From the NCBI RefSeq assembly GCF_033115175.1, contig NC_084831.1, positions 80,113,502 through 80,177,501 of the forward strand: a stretch of 64,000 nt of DNA, read 5' to 3'. The stretch is from Lepus europaeus. Its lineage: Eukaryota; Chordata; Mammalia; Lagomorpha; Leporidae. The stretch's first letter is position 1. Each line of letters opens with the position of its first letter. Made by a program: the position numbers and the translations under genes. Shown in pieces: positions 1 through 13,196 of this stretch. The notes under the pieces are model-generated. The model was not told the origin of the DNA, did not search any database, and worked only from the letters and a program-made list of their open reading frames with translations.

Positions 1-1984
1 ACTGCTGGCCATGTTCCCATGATGACCTCTAACTAATTATTATAACATTATAATAAATTACCAGGGTGACACTCTTCTCCCACCATACACCTAACAACAT
101 GACACGTGTGAGTTTTCGTAAAAAGGAAAGAAAACAGATGGTACCCAAATTCTTAGAACTCTCCCCTACTCCTAGAAAGCCCCACCCAAACACCACCTTC
201 TATGAATATTCTACTCCTCTGCCCTATGCAGATCATATAAATCAGGGGTGGGGAGCATCTGGCCTGCACGCCATGTGAGGTCATGAAATCATTTGCTCTG
301 GCCTTGTCAAGGCACCCACAGGCATGACTCAAAATTCAATAACTCATAAAGCAGGCTAAGTTTTAACTTGATAATTTCGTGTAACCCGTGAATGAAGCTA
401 TAAACACTTCAGTGGCCTTTGGCAGAGAAAAGCTGCCTCACCCCCAAATCCTGAACCTCCCTGGATACAGTTCACTCTTGATGCCCGCATTCCCTCTGGA
501 GTGTGTACCTTCACTTTGCTAATACTGTCTCTTATTTCTCTCTTAACCTTTACTTATGTCTTGTCCTTGAATTCTTTCTTGCATTGGAGACAAATACCTG
601 GGCCCATTAGATGACAGTCCTTCTACTCATCCTACCAAGAAATATTTAACAAGTGATTCTGAGGCGCCCATACTTAAGTAGTGACTATATAACTGTCAAC
701 AAAATAGACATAATCATGAAGTCCAGTGGAAAAGATACCTTCAAATGCAAAGGATAGAATGCTGTGGACACCTGTCTCAGCGAAAACCAACCTCATCTGG
801 GAGTTTTTGAAAGTCCCTCTGAGGAAGTAAAAATGTAAGGAAAACTTAAGGGCTGAAGAGTCATCAAGAGGATAGAAATGGTGTCCAAGGCAAAAGGAAT
901 AGCATGTACAAAGAGAGTGAGAAGAGAGCCTGACCACTGAGAAACAGAATGACTCATCTGATCAGAGTGAGAGGTGAGGCTGAAAAAGAGGTGGTGTGTG
1001 ATAGGGTGGGGCCTTGCAAATCTAAGGGTTTTGAACTTTCTCATAAGGTAACTGGGAGTAACACAACAACTTGTTTCAAAGGCTCACTACTATAGGTGAA
1101 ATGATAGGTATAATTAAAAATGTCTTTGGAACCAGAGAGGGAGGATCAGTAGGCTTCCCAGAAAAGAAACTTTTGAGTTAATCTTTAAAGAATGGGAGAC
1201 TCTCCCCAGCAAAAGAGGAAGGACATTCCAGAAAAAGGAAATGGCAAGGCAAAAAGGCACCACTCTAAAAATAGCTGATCATGCCAGGGAACAGGGAGAA
1301 AACACAAAGGACTGCAGGAGAGAACACAGTGGAAAATAAGGTTAAGGGGCATATCTCTAACATTTTTGCACAGATGGTACAATGACCATACATTTAGATA
1401 TTTCAGTTATGAGCACTACTAACCATAAAATAAAGTTTGTTCTCCTTCTTGCATATCTTCATATTCAAACTATAGTGGGTGAGAGTCTGAGTGGTAACTA
1501 TGGAAATTTTATCTTCAAATAAGCCATAATTTACATTAACAGTCAAAGTATATTGTTATATCTTTATGGGACTTTACCAAGTCACTCAGTTCTAAATCAA
1601 AGTACATGAACCTTATGACTCAGAACTAAATCTTGCCAGATAATCAAATTATCAGTCAACTTCTTGGTTCTAGGGCTGGTTTGGGTTGTTTTTGTTTTTT
1701 CAATGATTCCAGTAATCACTGTATATCTGATACAAATAGGTATGGATGTAAGACTGGAAAATTTTCCAACTCTTAATTAAATTTAAAAATAAAAAAATCT
1801 GCCCTTAGCTGAGTTTAGCCACACTGGAATTTTACAGGGTCTTATATTCGTACGGTATCTTAAAAAATTCTTTACTATGCAAGTTCACTTATTCAACATT
1901 TCTTATACCAAAGTCTAACAAATATTATTATTTGATTACTTCTTTTGATTCTTCCTCATTCATGCTCATGGACTAAAATAATTG
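1..1984. other. Non-coding region, possible old LTR remnant at about 285-640
   Basis: No exon-like or conserved coding sequence was seen. The stretch 285-640 ends like an old retroviral LTR (segment cttgaattctttcttgcattg), but the boundaries are unclear. From 840 to 1330 the + strand is GA-rich and resembles old mammalian interspersed repeats of a family I could not assign. Confidence 0.35.
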
Positions 1985-2160
1985 ATATAGTTTAAATGTT
2001 CTTACTACCCAAAGTAATTTGCACATTAAATGTAATTCTTATTAAAATTTCAATTCACAAAAAAAAAGAAAAAAAATCCTAAAATTCATATGGAATCACA
2101 AAATATCCAAGGCAGCCAAAGAAATTTTGAACAAGGATAAAATTGGATGCATCAAGAAGT
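1985..2160 (+). mobile_element. Short old L1 ORF2 fragment
   Basis: The segment cctaaaattcatatggaatc, followed by codons for a QIAKAI/NFEQ-like stretch, matches a well-conserved part of mammalian L1 ORF2. Flanks are degraded. It lies directly upstream of a separate L1. Confidence 0.55.
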
Positions 2161-3291
2161 ATTCTGAAGAGTTCCAAGATGGCAGCACAGGAGAGAGAGT
2201 TTTAAAAAAAGTGGAGATAGTGTAGTCTCAGGGAAGAGTTAGGAAAAAAACAGCAGAGGAAACTCTACTGAAATTGGAAGAACATGGTCTATCTATGTGG
2301 AGGGCGTGGGCACCCACGTTTCGGGACTCCAACAGCCGAGAACCTACGTAGCAGTGCTGGGAAGTGAGGTGATACCAGGCGGCAGCAGCCAAGCCACTGG
2401 AGAAAAAGCAGAAGAAAGAGCCTGGAGGGAACGAGGCTTGAAGCCCCATGGGGGAAAGTGCACCAGCCAAAATAGAGGAGAAAAAAAATTAAAAAGACGG
2501 GACATACATGTTTCTCTCTGATCACTTTACAAAGGTGCAGTGTGACAAGCCAATAGAGTGTGCGCCATTTTGGACATAAGAAACAGCAGTGCCAGCTCAT
2601 GTCTGAGTCCAGCAGTCAGCTGAGCAGAGACTCCTGACTCTGGTAGGTAGAAATAACAGGGGGATGGGAGCTTATGATTATGTGAAGCTTCTGAACCGGG
2701 ACTGTAGAAAAAACAGGGTGTGTGGGAGGAATCACGGTGTAGCTACAACTTTGAGCAGTCTCAGTGGGAGATGCCACAAGCTCGGGGGTTCCTGGTGAGA
2801 GACATTGCTGGAGAATCTGAACTTACACAGGACTGCACAGATCCCTTGTGTCCTTGGGACAGAGCAGACGAATATTATACCCACTGGGGCAACAGCTGAG
2901 GCACTGATCGCCATTGAGGAGAAGAGCTCAGCTGAGCAGAATATACCTCCCTTCTGATTGAAAAAAAAAGAGATTTACCATGCCAAACCTGGGTGTGTCA
3001 CCTTAGGCACGCCCTTAATCTTGGAGAACTGAACAGAGCTTTCTGGCCACACTCACTACAAGCCTCCAGAGATTCACTAAAAGCAGACATTCCACTTATC
3101 TACAGAGTCATAACCCAACAATAAAAGCTGCCACAGGGGGAAAAAAAAAGATAAAGAAGAAGAAGAAACCAATGAGTATCTCCACAAATGCCAAACAAAT
3201 GCACCAATCCAAGAAACAATAGGGAAGACAACATGACGCTCCCAAAATAACATGACAGACACTTCAATGAAGAAATGCAAGAAATGGAACT

Positions 3292-3636
3292 TGGGCCGGC
3301 GCCGTGGCTCAACAGGCTAATCCTCCGCCTTGAGGCACTGGCACACCAGGTTCTAGTCCCGGTCGGGGCGCCGGATTCTGTCCTGGTTACCCTCTCTTCC
3401 AGGCCAGCTCTCTGCTATGGCCCAGAAGTGCAGTGGAGGATGGCCCAAGTGCTTGGGCCTTGCACCCCATGGGAGACCAGGAGAAGCACCTGGCTCCTGC
3501 CTTCGGATCAGCGCAGTGTGCCGGCCGAAGCGCATGGGCCGCAGCAGCCATTGGAGGGTGAACCAACGGCAAAAGGAAGACCTTTCTCTCTGTCTCTCTC
3601 TCTCACTGTCTCTCTCTGTCAGAAAAAAAAAAAAAA
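3292..3636 (+). mobile_element. CSINE (lagomorph C repeat), full length
   Basis: Head gggccggcgccgtggctcaa, CSINE body, (TCTC)n and A-tail. Flanked by the target-site duplication agaaatggaact at 3280-3291 and 3637-3648. Inserted into the ORF1 part of the older L1. Confidence 0.93.
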
Positions 3637-4792
3637 AGAAATGGAACTCAAAAAATTGATCATAAGATTACATAAAAGTGATCAAAATGAACTACTGAAA
3701 TCCTTGCAGGACATGAAAATTTCTCCCATGAAATTGAGACCTTAAAGAGGAATCAAAAATGAAATGTAGAATTTAATAGAACATGAAATTGAGATCTTAA
3801 AGAGAAATAAAAATGAAATGAAGAATTCAATAGAACAAATAATAATGCAGTGGAAAGCCTTAAAAATAGAATTAGTGAGGCAGAAGAGAGAATATCTTAG
3901 AAGACAAAGCACAGGAGAGTATACAGTCATGCTGAAGACAAGAAGAGGAAATTAGATAACTAAAAAAAAAAGTTGGAAATCTAAAGGATACTAAAAAAAA
4001 AAAACACACACACATTTGGGTTCTAGGAGTTCTTGAAGTCATGGAGAGAGACAAAAGATTAGAAGGCCTTTTTTAGTGAAATACTAGTAGAAAACTTCCT
4101 GTGTTTGGAGAAAGAAAGGGACATCCTACTTACAGGACACCTGGCTATCTAAAAGAAATGTTAAAGGATTTAAAGGGAGAGTTAGACTCCAATACAATAG
4201 TATTGGGAGGACTTCAGAACTCTACTTTCAGCAATGGACATATCAACCAGACAGAAAATCAACAAGGAAACAGCAGATTTAATTGACACTATAGACCAAA
4301 TTGACCTAACAGATATCTACAGAACTTTTCATCCTACGGTTGTAGACTATAAATTCTTCTTAGCAGTGCATGGTACTTTCTCTAGAATTGACCACATACT
4401 AGGCCATAAAGCAAGTCTCAGCAAATTCAAAGAAACAAAAATCATACCATGCATCTATTCAGACCACAGTGGAATGAAGCTGGAAATCAGCAACTTGGGA
4501 ATCTCAAGAGCATATACAAATACATGGAGACTGAACAATATGCTCTGGAATGAACTGTGAGTCATAGAAGAAATCAATAGAGAAATCAAAAACTTTCTGG
4601 AAAGAAATGAAGAGGTCAACACAACATATCAAAACTTTCAGGATATAGCAAAAGCAGTGTTAAGAGGAAAGTTTATACGAATAGGTGCCTACAACAATAA
4701 ATTGGAAAGGCACCAAATAAATGAGCAATCAGTGCATCTCAAGGATCTAGACAAACAACAGCAAACCAAACCCAAAACTAATAGGAGAAAAT

Positions 4793-4893
4793 AAATAATT
4801 AAATTAAACTAATTAAATAATTACCTAAATCAATTTAAATAATTAAATAATTTTATTTAATTAATTTGAATAATTAGATAATTAAAACTAGAG
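4793..4893. repeat. AT-rich low-complexity patch inside L1
   Basis: About 100 bp made almost only of aattaaat/taattt-type words. It replaces L1 ORF2 sequence between the endonuclease and RT parts. Confidence 0.8.
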
Positions 4894-6127
4894 AAGAAAT
4901 CAACAACTTCCAAACAAAAGAATCCAACAACACATCAGAAATATCATCCACCCAGACCAAGGGGGATTTATCCCTGGTATGCAGGGATGGTTCAACATTC
5001 ACAAATCAATCAATGTGATACACCACATTAACAAACTACTGAACAAAAACCATATAATTATTTCAATAGATGCAGAGAAAGCATTTGATAAAATACAACA
5101 CCCTTTCATGGTGAAACTCTAAGCAAATTGGGTATAGAAGGAACATTCCTCAACATAATCAAGGTAATTTATGACAAACCCACAGCCAGCATCATATTGA
5201 TGGGGAAAAGTTGGAAGCATTCCCACTGAGATTCGGTATCTGACAGAGATGCCCACTCTCATATATTCAATATAGTCCTGGAAGTTTTATCCAGAACCAT
5301 TAGGCAAGAAAAAAGAAATTAAAGGGATACAAATTAGGAAGGAGGAAGTCAAACTATCCCTATTTGCAGATGACATGATTCTTTATGTAGAGGATCCAAA
5401 GAACTCCACTAAGAGACTATTAGAACTAATAAAAGAGTTTGATAAAGTAGTAGATTATAAAATCAATACTTAAAAATCAACAACCTTTGTAAACACAGAC
5501 AATGCCATGGCTGAAAACGAACTTCTAAGATCAATCCCATTCACAGTAGCTACAAAAAAAAAATCAAATGCCTTGGAATAAACTTATCCAAGGATGTCAA
5601 AGATCTCTGCAATGAGGATTACAAAACTTTAAATAAAGAAATAGAAGATGATACAAAGAAATGGAAAAAATCTTCCATCTTCATGGATTGGAAGAATCAA
5701 TATCATCCAAATGTCCATTCTTCCAAAAGCAATTTACAAATTCAATCTGATACAAAACAAAATACAAAAGACATTCTTCTCAGATATAGAAAAAAATGAT
5801 GCTGAAATTCATATGGAGGTACAAGAGACCTTGAATAGCTAAAGCGATCTTATACAACAAAAACAAAGCTGGAGGCAACACAATACCAGATTTCAAGACA
5901 TACTCAAGGCAGTAATAATAAAAACAGCCTGGTACTGGTACAAAAATAGATGGATAGACCAATGGAACAGAATAGAAATATCAGACATAAATCCAAACCT
6001 CTACAACCAACTTATATTTGATCAAGGAGTTAAAACCAATCCCTGGAGCAAGGACAGTCTCTTCAACAAATGATGCTGGAAAAACTAGTTTTCTACATGC
6101 AGAAGTATGAAGTAAGACCACTACTTT

Positions 6128-6480
6128 GGCTGGTGCCACGACTCAATAGGCTAATCCTCCGCCTGCGGTGCTGGCACACCAGGTTCTAATCCCGGTCAGA
6201 GCGCCGGATTCTGTCCCGGTTGCCCCTCTTCCAGGCCAGCTCCCTGCTTTGCCCAGGGAGTGCAGCGGAGGATGGCCCAAGTGCTTGGACCCTGCACCCA
6301 TGGGAGACCAGGAGAAGCAGCTGGCTCCTGGCTTCAGATCAGTGTGGTGTGCTGGCTGCAGTGCGCCAGCCGCGGCAGCCATTGGAGGGTGAACCAATGG
6401 CAAAGGAAGATCTTTCTGTCTCTCTCTATCTCTCACTGTCCACTCTTCCTGTCCAAAAAAATGAAATAAAATAAATAAAA
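6128..6480 (+). mobile_element. CSINE, full length
   Basis: Head ggctggtgccacgactcaat and tail cctgtcc(A)n. Target-site duplication agaccactattt-like at about 6116-6127 and 6481-6492. It splits the L1 ORF2 relic. Confidence 0.92.
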
Positions 6481-7561
6481 AGACCACTATTTTACACCTT
6501 ACACAAAAATCCACTCAAAATGGGTTAAAGATCTACATCTACAATCTGGCACCATCAAATTAATAGAGAACATTGGAGAAACCCTGCAAGACATTGGCAT
6601 AGGCAAAGAGTTATTGGAAAAGACTTCAGAGACACATTCAGAGCCAAAATTAACAAATGGGATTACATCAAATTGAGAAGTTTCTGTACTGCAAAAGAAA
6701 CAGTTAGGAAAGTAAAGAGGCAACTGACAGAATGGGATAAATTATTTGCAAACTATGAACTGATAAAGGATTAAGAACCAGAATCTACAAAGAGATCAAG
6801 AAACTCCACAACAGCAAAATGAACAACCCAGTTAAGAGATGAACCAAGAATTTAACGGACATTTTTCAAAAGAGGAAATCTAAATGTCCAACAGACACAT
6901 AAAAAATGTTCAGGATCAGTAGCTATCAGGGAAATGCAAATCAATACCACAATGATGTTTCACCTCACTCCAATTAGTATGGCTTTCATATAGAAATCAA
7001 CAAACAACAAATGCTAGAGAGGGTGTTGGGAAAAAGGTACTCTAATCCACTGTTGGTGGGAATGCCAACTGATAAAGCCACTATGGAAGACAGTTTGGAG
7101 ATATTTCAGAAATCTGAATATAGTCCTAATGTATGACCCAGCCATCCCACTCCTCAAAATTTACCCAAGGGAAATTAAATCAGCAAATAAAAGAGCTATC
7201 TGCACCTCCATGTTTATTGCAGTTCAATTCACAATAGCTAAGACATGAAATCAACCTAAATGCCTATCAGTGGAATACTGGATAAAGAAATTGTTAGAAA
7301 AAAGAATGGCATATGCACTCTATGGAATACTACATAGTGGTAAAAAAAAAATGAAATCTGGTCACTTGCAACAAAATGGATGAATCTGGAAAACATCATA
7401 CTAAGTGAAATAAGCCAGTCCCAAGGGGACAAATATCTTATGTTCTCCCTAATCTGTAGCAACTAACTGAGCACCTATAAGGAAACCTGTAGACGTGAAA
7501 TCAACACTGTGAGAAGCAATGACTCAATCAGACTCTATCCTGACTATTGTAGAATAGCTTA

Positions 7562-7920
7562 TTATTTAATTAATTAATTTATTTATTTTATTTTTTTATT
7601 TTTTGGGCAGGCAGAGTTAGACAGTGAGAGAGACAGAGAGTTACAGACAGTAAGAGAGAGACAGAGAGAAAGGTCTTCCTTCTGTAGGTTCACTTCCCTA
7701 ATGTCTGCTACAGCCAGCGCTGCGCCAATCCGGAGCCAGGAGCCAGGTGCTTCCTCCCGGTCTCCCATGCGGGTGCAGGGACCCAAGCACTTGGGCCATT
7801 CTCTGCTGCCCTTCTGGGCCACAGCAGAGAGCTGAACTGGAAGAGGAGCAACCAGGACTAGAACCCCAGGGTGCTGGCGCCACAGGCAGAGGATTAGCCA
7901 AGCGAGCCACTGCGCCGGCC
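7562..7920 (-). mobile_element. CSINE, full length, minus strand
   Basis: T-rich start, (GAGA)n, then the reverse-complement CSINE body ending in gccactgcgccggcc. Sits in the 3' UTR of the older L1. Confidence 0.9.
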
Positions 7921-8100
7921 ACCATTTTCTTTTTCTACTTAATACCATTGAATGAACGCTTTGCTTAATACAGAATTATTCTTAGGTGTTTAAATCCAAT
8001 TGAAAATTGATTGCAGTAAAAAATAAGAGTGGGAATAAGAGAGGGAGGAGATGTACAGGTTTAAGACAACAACAGAACAAAGCTCTGTATGTACCATGCT

Positions 8101-8588
8101 ATGTTGAAGATGGTAAGTATCATTAAAATAAAACATGTCAGTTGTTTAAGTAAATTGCATATGGCAGACACTGAAAATATAAGGTTCTATGGAAAACTCA
8201 AGAATATAACTATGAAATAATTTATGTGATTTAAAGCATAGTCATATTAATGGACCTAACACACACACACACAGCCCAGTTCATTTCATTTACATTAAAC
8301 AAAATTTTACTGAGCACTTACTATATGAAAAGCACTGTGCTAAATGCTGCAACTACAAAGACAAATAAAACACAATCCTGATAAACTATTTATAGTCAAG
8401 TTATTCAGAGGGATAAGTTAAAACATGTTTGTAACATACTATAATGCCTCATAATTAATTTTAAAATGATACCAATATAACAGATTTTCTTAACTTAAAG
8501 CTGTTACCTTTTTCAAAGTTTGTTATCAAAAAATATTAACGCTTCATGGCTGCAAGATCAACTTCAACATTAAGAATCAACATAGCTT
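8101..8588. other. Intergenic, no gene
   Basis: AT-rich sequence with a short (AC)n run near 8261-8274. The words tgagcacttactatatgaaa agcactgtgctaaat at about 8311-8345 resemble an L2 or MIR remnant. Confidence 0.4.
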
Positions 8589-8937
8589 GGGGCTGGCGCT
8601 GTGGCATAGCAGGTAAAGCCACCGCCTGCAGTGCTGACATCTCATATGGATGCGGTTTTGAGTCCCAGCTGCTCCACTTTCAATTCAGATCTCTGCTATG
8701 GCCTGGGATAGCAGTGGAAGATGGCCCAAGTCCTTGGGCTCCTGCACCCACGTGGGAGACCATGAAGAAGCTCCTGGTTCCTGGCATCAGATCGGTGCAG
8801 CTCCGGCCGTTGGAGCCCATCGGGGAGTGAACCAGCAGATGGATGACCTCTCTCTCTCTCTCTCACTCTCTGCCTCTCCTCTCTCTGTGTAACTCTGACT
8901 TTCAAATAAATGAATAAATTTAAAAAAAAAAAGAAGA
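8589..8937 (+). mobile_element. CSINE1-type SINE, + strand
   Basis: Head ggggctggcgctgtggcata, body with gatggcccaagtccttgggc, (TC)n, and tail ctgactttcaaataaatgaa(A)n. An imperfect flanking duplication is seen around aatcaacata/aatcgacatg. Confidence 0.92.
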
Positions 8938-9291
8938 AAAATCGACATGGACACATGAAAAGTTACACATTTCCTTTCTGTGGTAGGTAAAATCATCCTG
9001 AATGCACCCAGACCTAAAGTCAAAGATGATCTGGTGGCACAAGTTGAAGTAGAAGACTTTAGTAGACTAACCTCTGGAGGGTCCATACTGTGTCCGAAGC
9101 GCCTCCTAGTGGTGATCAACATCATGTCTTCCCACCTGGTAAAATTGCAACCCGCAGGACAAATTTAATGGAGATTATATTCAACTTTCATGGTCTGCCC
9201 CTGGATATTTCCTTGATAAAGGAAGAGGTAAGTGTGCTATACATTTTAAAATAAAGAAATCCTATTAGCTTTCATTTGTTAAGAACTTTCT
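8938..9291. other. Intergenic, no gene
   Basis: A short open stretch (8980-9168) has no splice or start context and no similarity that I recognise. Nothing else was seen. Confidence 0.4.
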
Positions 9292-9640
9292 TTTTTTTTT
9301 AATTTTTTTTTTTTTGACAGGCAGAGTGGACAGTGAGAGAGAGACAGAGAGAAAGGTCTTCCTTTTGCCGTTGGTTCACCCTCCAGTGGCCGCCGCGGTA
9401 GCGCGCTGTGGCCGGCGCACCGCGCTGAGCTGATGGCAGGAGCCAGGTGCTTATCCTGGTCTCCCATGGGGTGCAGGGCCCAAGGACTTGGGCCATCCTC
9501 CACTGCACTCCCTGGCCACAGCAGAGAGCTGGCCTGGAAGAGGGGCAACCGGGACAGGATCAGTGCCCCGACCGGGACTAGAACCCGGTGTGCCAGTGCC
9601 GCAAGGCGGAGGATTAGCCTAGTGAGCCGCGGCACCGGCC
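9292..9640 (-). mobile_element. CSINE, minus strand, well preserved
   Basis: T-run, gacaggcagagtggacagtg, body, ending ccgcggcaccggcc. Target-site duplication aagaactttct at 9281-9291 and 9641-9651. Few changes, so a younger copy. Confidence 0.95.
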
Positions 9641-10010
9641 AAGAACTTTCTAATATTCCATATTTAAATAACATTTATGGAGCCTCCTCTACTATAGGCC
9701 ATAATTTGCTGATTTTCAGATGGGAAAACCAAAGCTCCAAGAGAAAGGAATGCTTCATAATTTAGAACTCAAACTTAGTCTTGTCAGATTCTATTGTGTC
9801 AAACTACCTGTTGCGATTTGAACCATCTTGAAATTAGTTTGAGAAGACCGAGTTAGCAGCTTTCTGTTGCATTCTTTTCTTCCTTAACAAGAAAAATTTT
9901 CTTCTAAATATTTCTGTACTTGCACAATTTTATTCTTATTCTATTTTTTATGGGTTTTCAAACACGAATAGATTCATAAGAAACAACCTCTAATCTCAAC
10001 TGTCAATTGA

Positions 10011-10341
10011 AGGGCTGGCGCTGTGGCGCAGTGGGTTAACGCCCTGGTCTAAAGCGCCAGCATCTCATATGGGTGCCGGTTCAAGCTCCACTTCCAATCC
10101 AGCTTCTGCTATGGCCTGGGAAGGCAGTAGAAGATAGCCCAAGTCCTTGGGCCCCTGTACCCACATGGGAGACCTAGAAGAAACTCCTGGCTCCTGGCTT
10201 TGGATCGGCGCAGCTCCAGCCAATTGGGGATTGATCCAGCGGATAGAAGACCTCTCTCTCCCTCTCTCTCTCTCTCTCACTCTGCCTCTTCTCTCTCTTT
10301 GTAACTCTGTCAAATAAAATAAATAAATCTTTAAAAAAACA
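10011..10341 (+). mobile_element. CSINE1-type SINE, + strand
   Basis: Head agggctggcgctgtggcgca and tail gtcaaataaaataaataaat followed by A-run. Target-site duplication gtcaattga at 10002-10010 and 10342-10350. Confidence 0.93.
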
Positions 10342-10756
10342 GTCAATTGAGTTTAGAAGACAGACAAATAAACATAATTTCAGCTGCTGTAATAAGAGAC
10401 AGTTGTAAACACAGAATGATATGGGAGCTCATAGGTAAACTATAAACCCCAAGTTGGAGGTTAAAAGCATAGTTTATATCTTAAAAATCTTCCCAGAGGA
10501 GTCTATCCCCGACCTGAGTCTTGAAGAATCAAACTAGCTAGCTAGAGAAACCACTAGTTTGGAAAAATTTGGCCATGGAGTTTGAATAAAGTTCAAGGAA
10601 AAAATGGTTCACTTACAGAGTCCCTAATAATAAATTTCCCTATTCCAGAAAGTTTAAATCACTTCTATCTTTTCTTTAAATTTAACTGAATTTAATAAAA
10701 ATTTGTTGAATACCTAAAATATTTCAGTATTGTGTAGATTCATCTACTTTTATTTT
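10342..10756. other. Intergenic, no gene
   Basis: AT-rich sequence between SINEs; nothing recognised. Confidence 0.4.
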
Positions 10757-11062
10757 TTAAGACATAATTATTTTTGGAGAGGTAGAGTTACAGAGGAGGA
10801 ACAGAGAGAAAAATCTTCAATTTGCTGATTCACTCACAAATGGCTGCAATGGCTGGAGCTGAGCCAATGCGAGGCCAGGAGCTTCTTCCGGGTCCCCAAT
10901 GCAAATGCAGAGGCCAAAGCACTTGAGCCATCTCTACTTATTTCCCAGGCCATAAGCAGAGAGCTGGCTCAGAAGAGGAGTAACTCGCACACAAGCCAGC
11001 ACCAATACTGGATGCCAGCGCCACAAGCAGAGACTTAGCCTACTGTGTCACAATGCAGGTCC
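10757..11062 (-). mobile_element. Diverged CSINE, minus strand
   Basis: T-rich start (tttattttttaagacataat), gagaggtagagttacagagg, diverged body, and reverse head cactgtgtcacaatgcaggtc. Many substitutions suggest an old copy. Confidence 0.82.
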
Positions 11063-11290
11063 CCGACTTGTCTATTTTTATGGGATGATGCCAACCTTAT
11101 TATTTGCACTTTGAGTTTGGAAATGAAGCAATATGCAATAATGAGAAAGTTTATGTAATATCCCAGGGATGGTGCTGCTGAAACTGCACATGTTAAATGA
11201 TTTTCCTTTTGGGTTACAATAAACTCCACGCTGTGCCCTCTGAAAAGAGAAGACACTTTTTAATCTTTTACTCACTACATAGCACTTTAA

Positions 11291-11604
11291 AAGATGTATT
11301 TTTTTAACTAATTTATTTATTTGAAAGGCAGAGTTACAGAGAGGCAGAGGCAGAGAGAGAGAGAAGTCTTGCATCCACTGGTTCAATCCCCAATTGGCCA
11401 GTCCAAAGCCAGAAGCCAGGAGCTTCTTCTGGGTCTCCCATGTGGGTGCAGGGGTCAAAGGATTTGGGCTGTCCTCTACTGCTTTATCATGTAATAGCAA
11501 AGAGCTGGACCAGAAGTGGAGCATCTGGGACTCAAACCGGCACCCAAATGGGATGCCAGCACTGCAGGCAGAGGCTTTACCTGCTATGCCACAGCACTGG
11601 CCCC
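11291..11604 (-). mobile_element. CSINE, minus strand
   Basis: Starts aaaagatgtatttttttaac, contains gaaaggcagagttacagaga, and ends with the reverse head ctatgccacagcactggccc. Confidence 0.9.
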
Positions 11605-12640
11605 GCTGTATATCTTTTTATTATTCTACAAAGAAAAATCATTGAAGTCACAGGAAACAGAATACACACAAAGATCTTTCTGTATGTGAATATTGAAAAT
11701 TCTTATTGTGACATATTATTCTAAAAAACCATCATTTTCTTATACTATGATCCTTAAACATGAAAAAAAATTAAATAAAAATACTAATAGTGTCCATGAA
11801 AAAGCCACAAATGAAATTAACCAAATACTTAGTTCCAAATTCAGTTACATAAAAAGTAAGACTTCAGTTCAGTACCAGGTTCATAAAAATGACTCACACG
11901 CTAATTACAGAAAGTAGAAGTAGGAGTAATGCAATACATATAAACATTTACGGGAAAGAAATATCACCATGTATAGCCATAAATGCCTAAAATGGGTGGG
12001 ATCTAACCTTTCTCTTTCCTCGTGACAAGCAGGAAAGGGGAATAGTAGCTGTGGAATGCTTCCTTCTGGTATTCCAAATGTAAAGTAGTAGTAGCTTCTT
12101 AAAAAATAAATCAACATCTATAAAAGTTCAGATGAAATATTTAAACTCTCTGGGACACAGTTCTACATCTATCAAGTATGGAAAATTAGACTGTATGACC
12201 TAGAATTATTAAAATAAGGAGACATGATCCTAATACTTTATAATTCTCTAATTCTACCAATTTGCGTATCAATTTAACAACTATATTCTGGACCAACAAG
12301 TAATTAAGGAGATCAAATATATGTCCAAAACAGTACCAGGTACCCAACATGATATGAAAGGAATACAAAATAGAGGCTATGCCCTCAAGAATAGCACAAT
12401 ACGAAAGGAATGAAACATTGTATCTCCCCAAAACATTCTGGAGAACTCTTTTCCAGCATTAGGTGTTCATGGAAGACAGTTTTCAGGTGGATGAAATACG
12501 TGAACAAGACTTCATGAAGAAGTTAGTCCCTGGATGGACCTAGAAAAGTAAGAATTGCAGAGATAGGGAGAGGAAGGAACCTAATATCACAACCAAAGAT
12601 AAGAAACAAAATGTCAAAATGGACTATTTCAGTTAAAATA
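11605..12640. other. Intergenic, no gene
   Basis: AT-rich. Short open stretches are present, but none has coding character. No repeat family is named with confidence. Confidence 0.4.
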
Positions 12641-12940
12641 AAAGACGGCTGCATAGACAGATTTATGAGATGTCACTATGACTATGTGTATGCTACAGCC
12701 CCACACTGAGATACCACGATACTTCCTGGAGATCACCATGTGGGCTGAAGCTTCATACAAACTCTGCTCTATTTGTATATTCAACGAGGGCAACATCCCC
12801 TACCATATAAAGGCATGACCCCAACTTTGTCTGAGGCAGCAGCTTTTCCTTCTTCATGGAGACAGGTTGCCTGAACTTACTTCTGAGCATCTACTGTCCC
12901 ATCAAATAAATCCTGCTCTCCTACACATTTATGTCTTCAC
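12641..12940 (+). repeat. Possible solo LTR remnant
   Basis: A TATA-like catataaaggcatgac (about 12806) is followed about 90 bp later by caaataaatcctgctctcct (polyadenylation-like), the arrangement of a retroviral LTR. Boundaries and flanking duplication are not visible, so this is tentative. Confidence 0.35.
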
Positions 12941-12984
12941 CTTAAATTCTTTCACACACAGATGAGAGAAAACCCCATCAGGGA

Positions 12985-13160
12985 ACATCGTTCCCACAGG
13001 CATGCAGGGGCCTAAGCACTTGGACTCTCCTCCTCTGCTTTCCCAAGCCATTAAGAGAACTAGATTGGAAGTGGAATAACATGGACATGAACCAACACTG
13101 ATATGGGATGCTGGCACCGCAGGTGGAGCTTTAACCTATTACACCACAGTGCAGGCCCCA
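12985..13160 (-). mobile_element. 5'/3'-incomplete CSINE, minus strand
   Basis: Contains gtgcaggggcctaagcactt-like body text and ends with the reverse head caccacagtgcaggccc. The T-rich tail and CT part are missing, so it is a partial copy. Confidence 0.75.
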
Positions 13161-13196
13161 AAATAAATTTTAAAAATTAAAAAAATATGCACACTG

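Larger units (their letters stand above)
4101..7465 (+). pseudogene. L1 ORF2 relic (endonuclease and reverse transcriptase), dead
   Basis: Endonuclease-like text (FHPTVVDYKFF, TFSRIDHILGHKASLSKFK) is followed by RT text including the FADDMILY catalytic block (about 5366-5390), then the C-terminal region with KSGHLQQNG-like and ENIILSE-like text near 7350-7410. Multiple stops, frameshifts, an AT-rich patch at 4793-4893 and an inserted SINE make it non-functional. Confidence 0.85.
2162..8100 (+). mobile_element. Decayed L1, + strand, interrupted by three CSINEs
   Basis: Reads in L1 order: 5' UTR-like sequence from about 2165 (agttccaagatggcagcaca), ORF1 relic (3230-4060), ORF2 endonuclease piece (4101-4560), reverse transcriptase piece (4940-5470), C-terminal part (5540-7465) and an L1 3' UTR to about 8100. 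Frameshifts and stops are everywhere, and part of ORF2 between endonuclease and RT is missing. It is one of the oldest L1 copies here, since full-length CSINEs have landed in it at 3292, 6128 and 7562. Confidence 0.85.

Noticed and set aside
3275..3745. 156-codon open frame and many similar frames over SINEs
   Set aside because: The frame runs through a CSINE; the translations with LSLSLSLS and [14 protein letters not shown] text recur at every CSINE copy.
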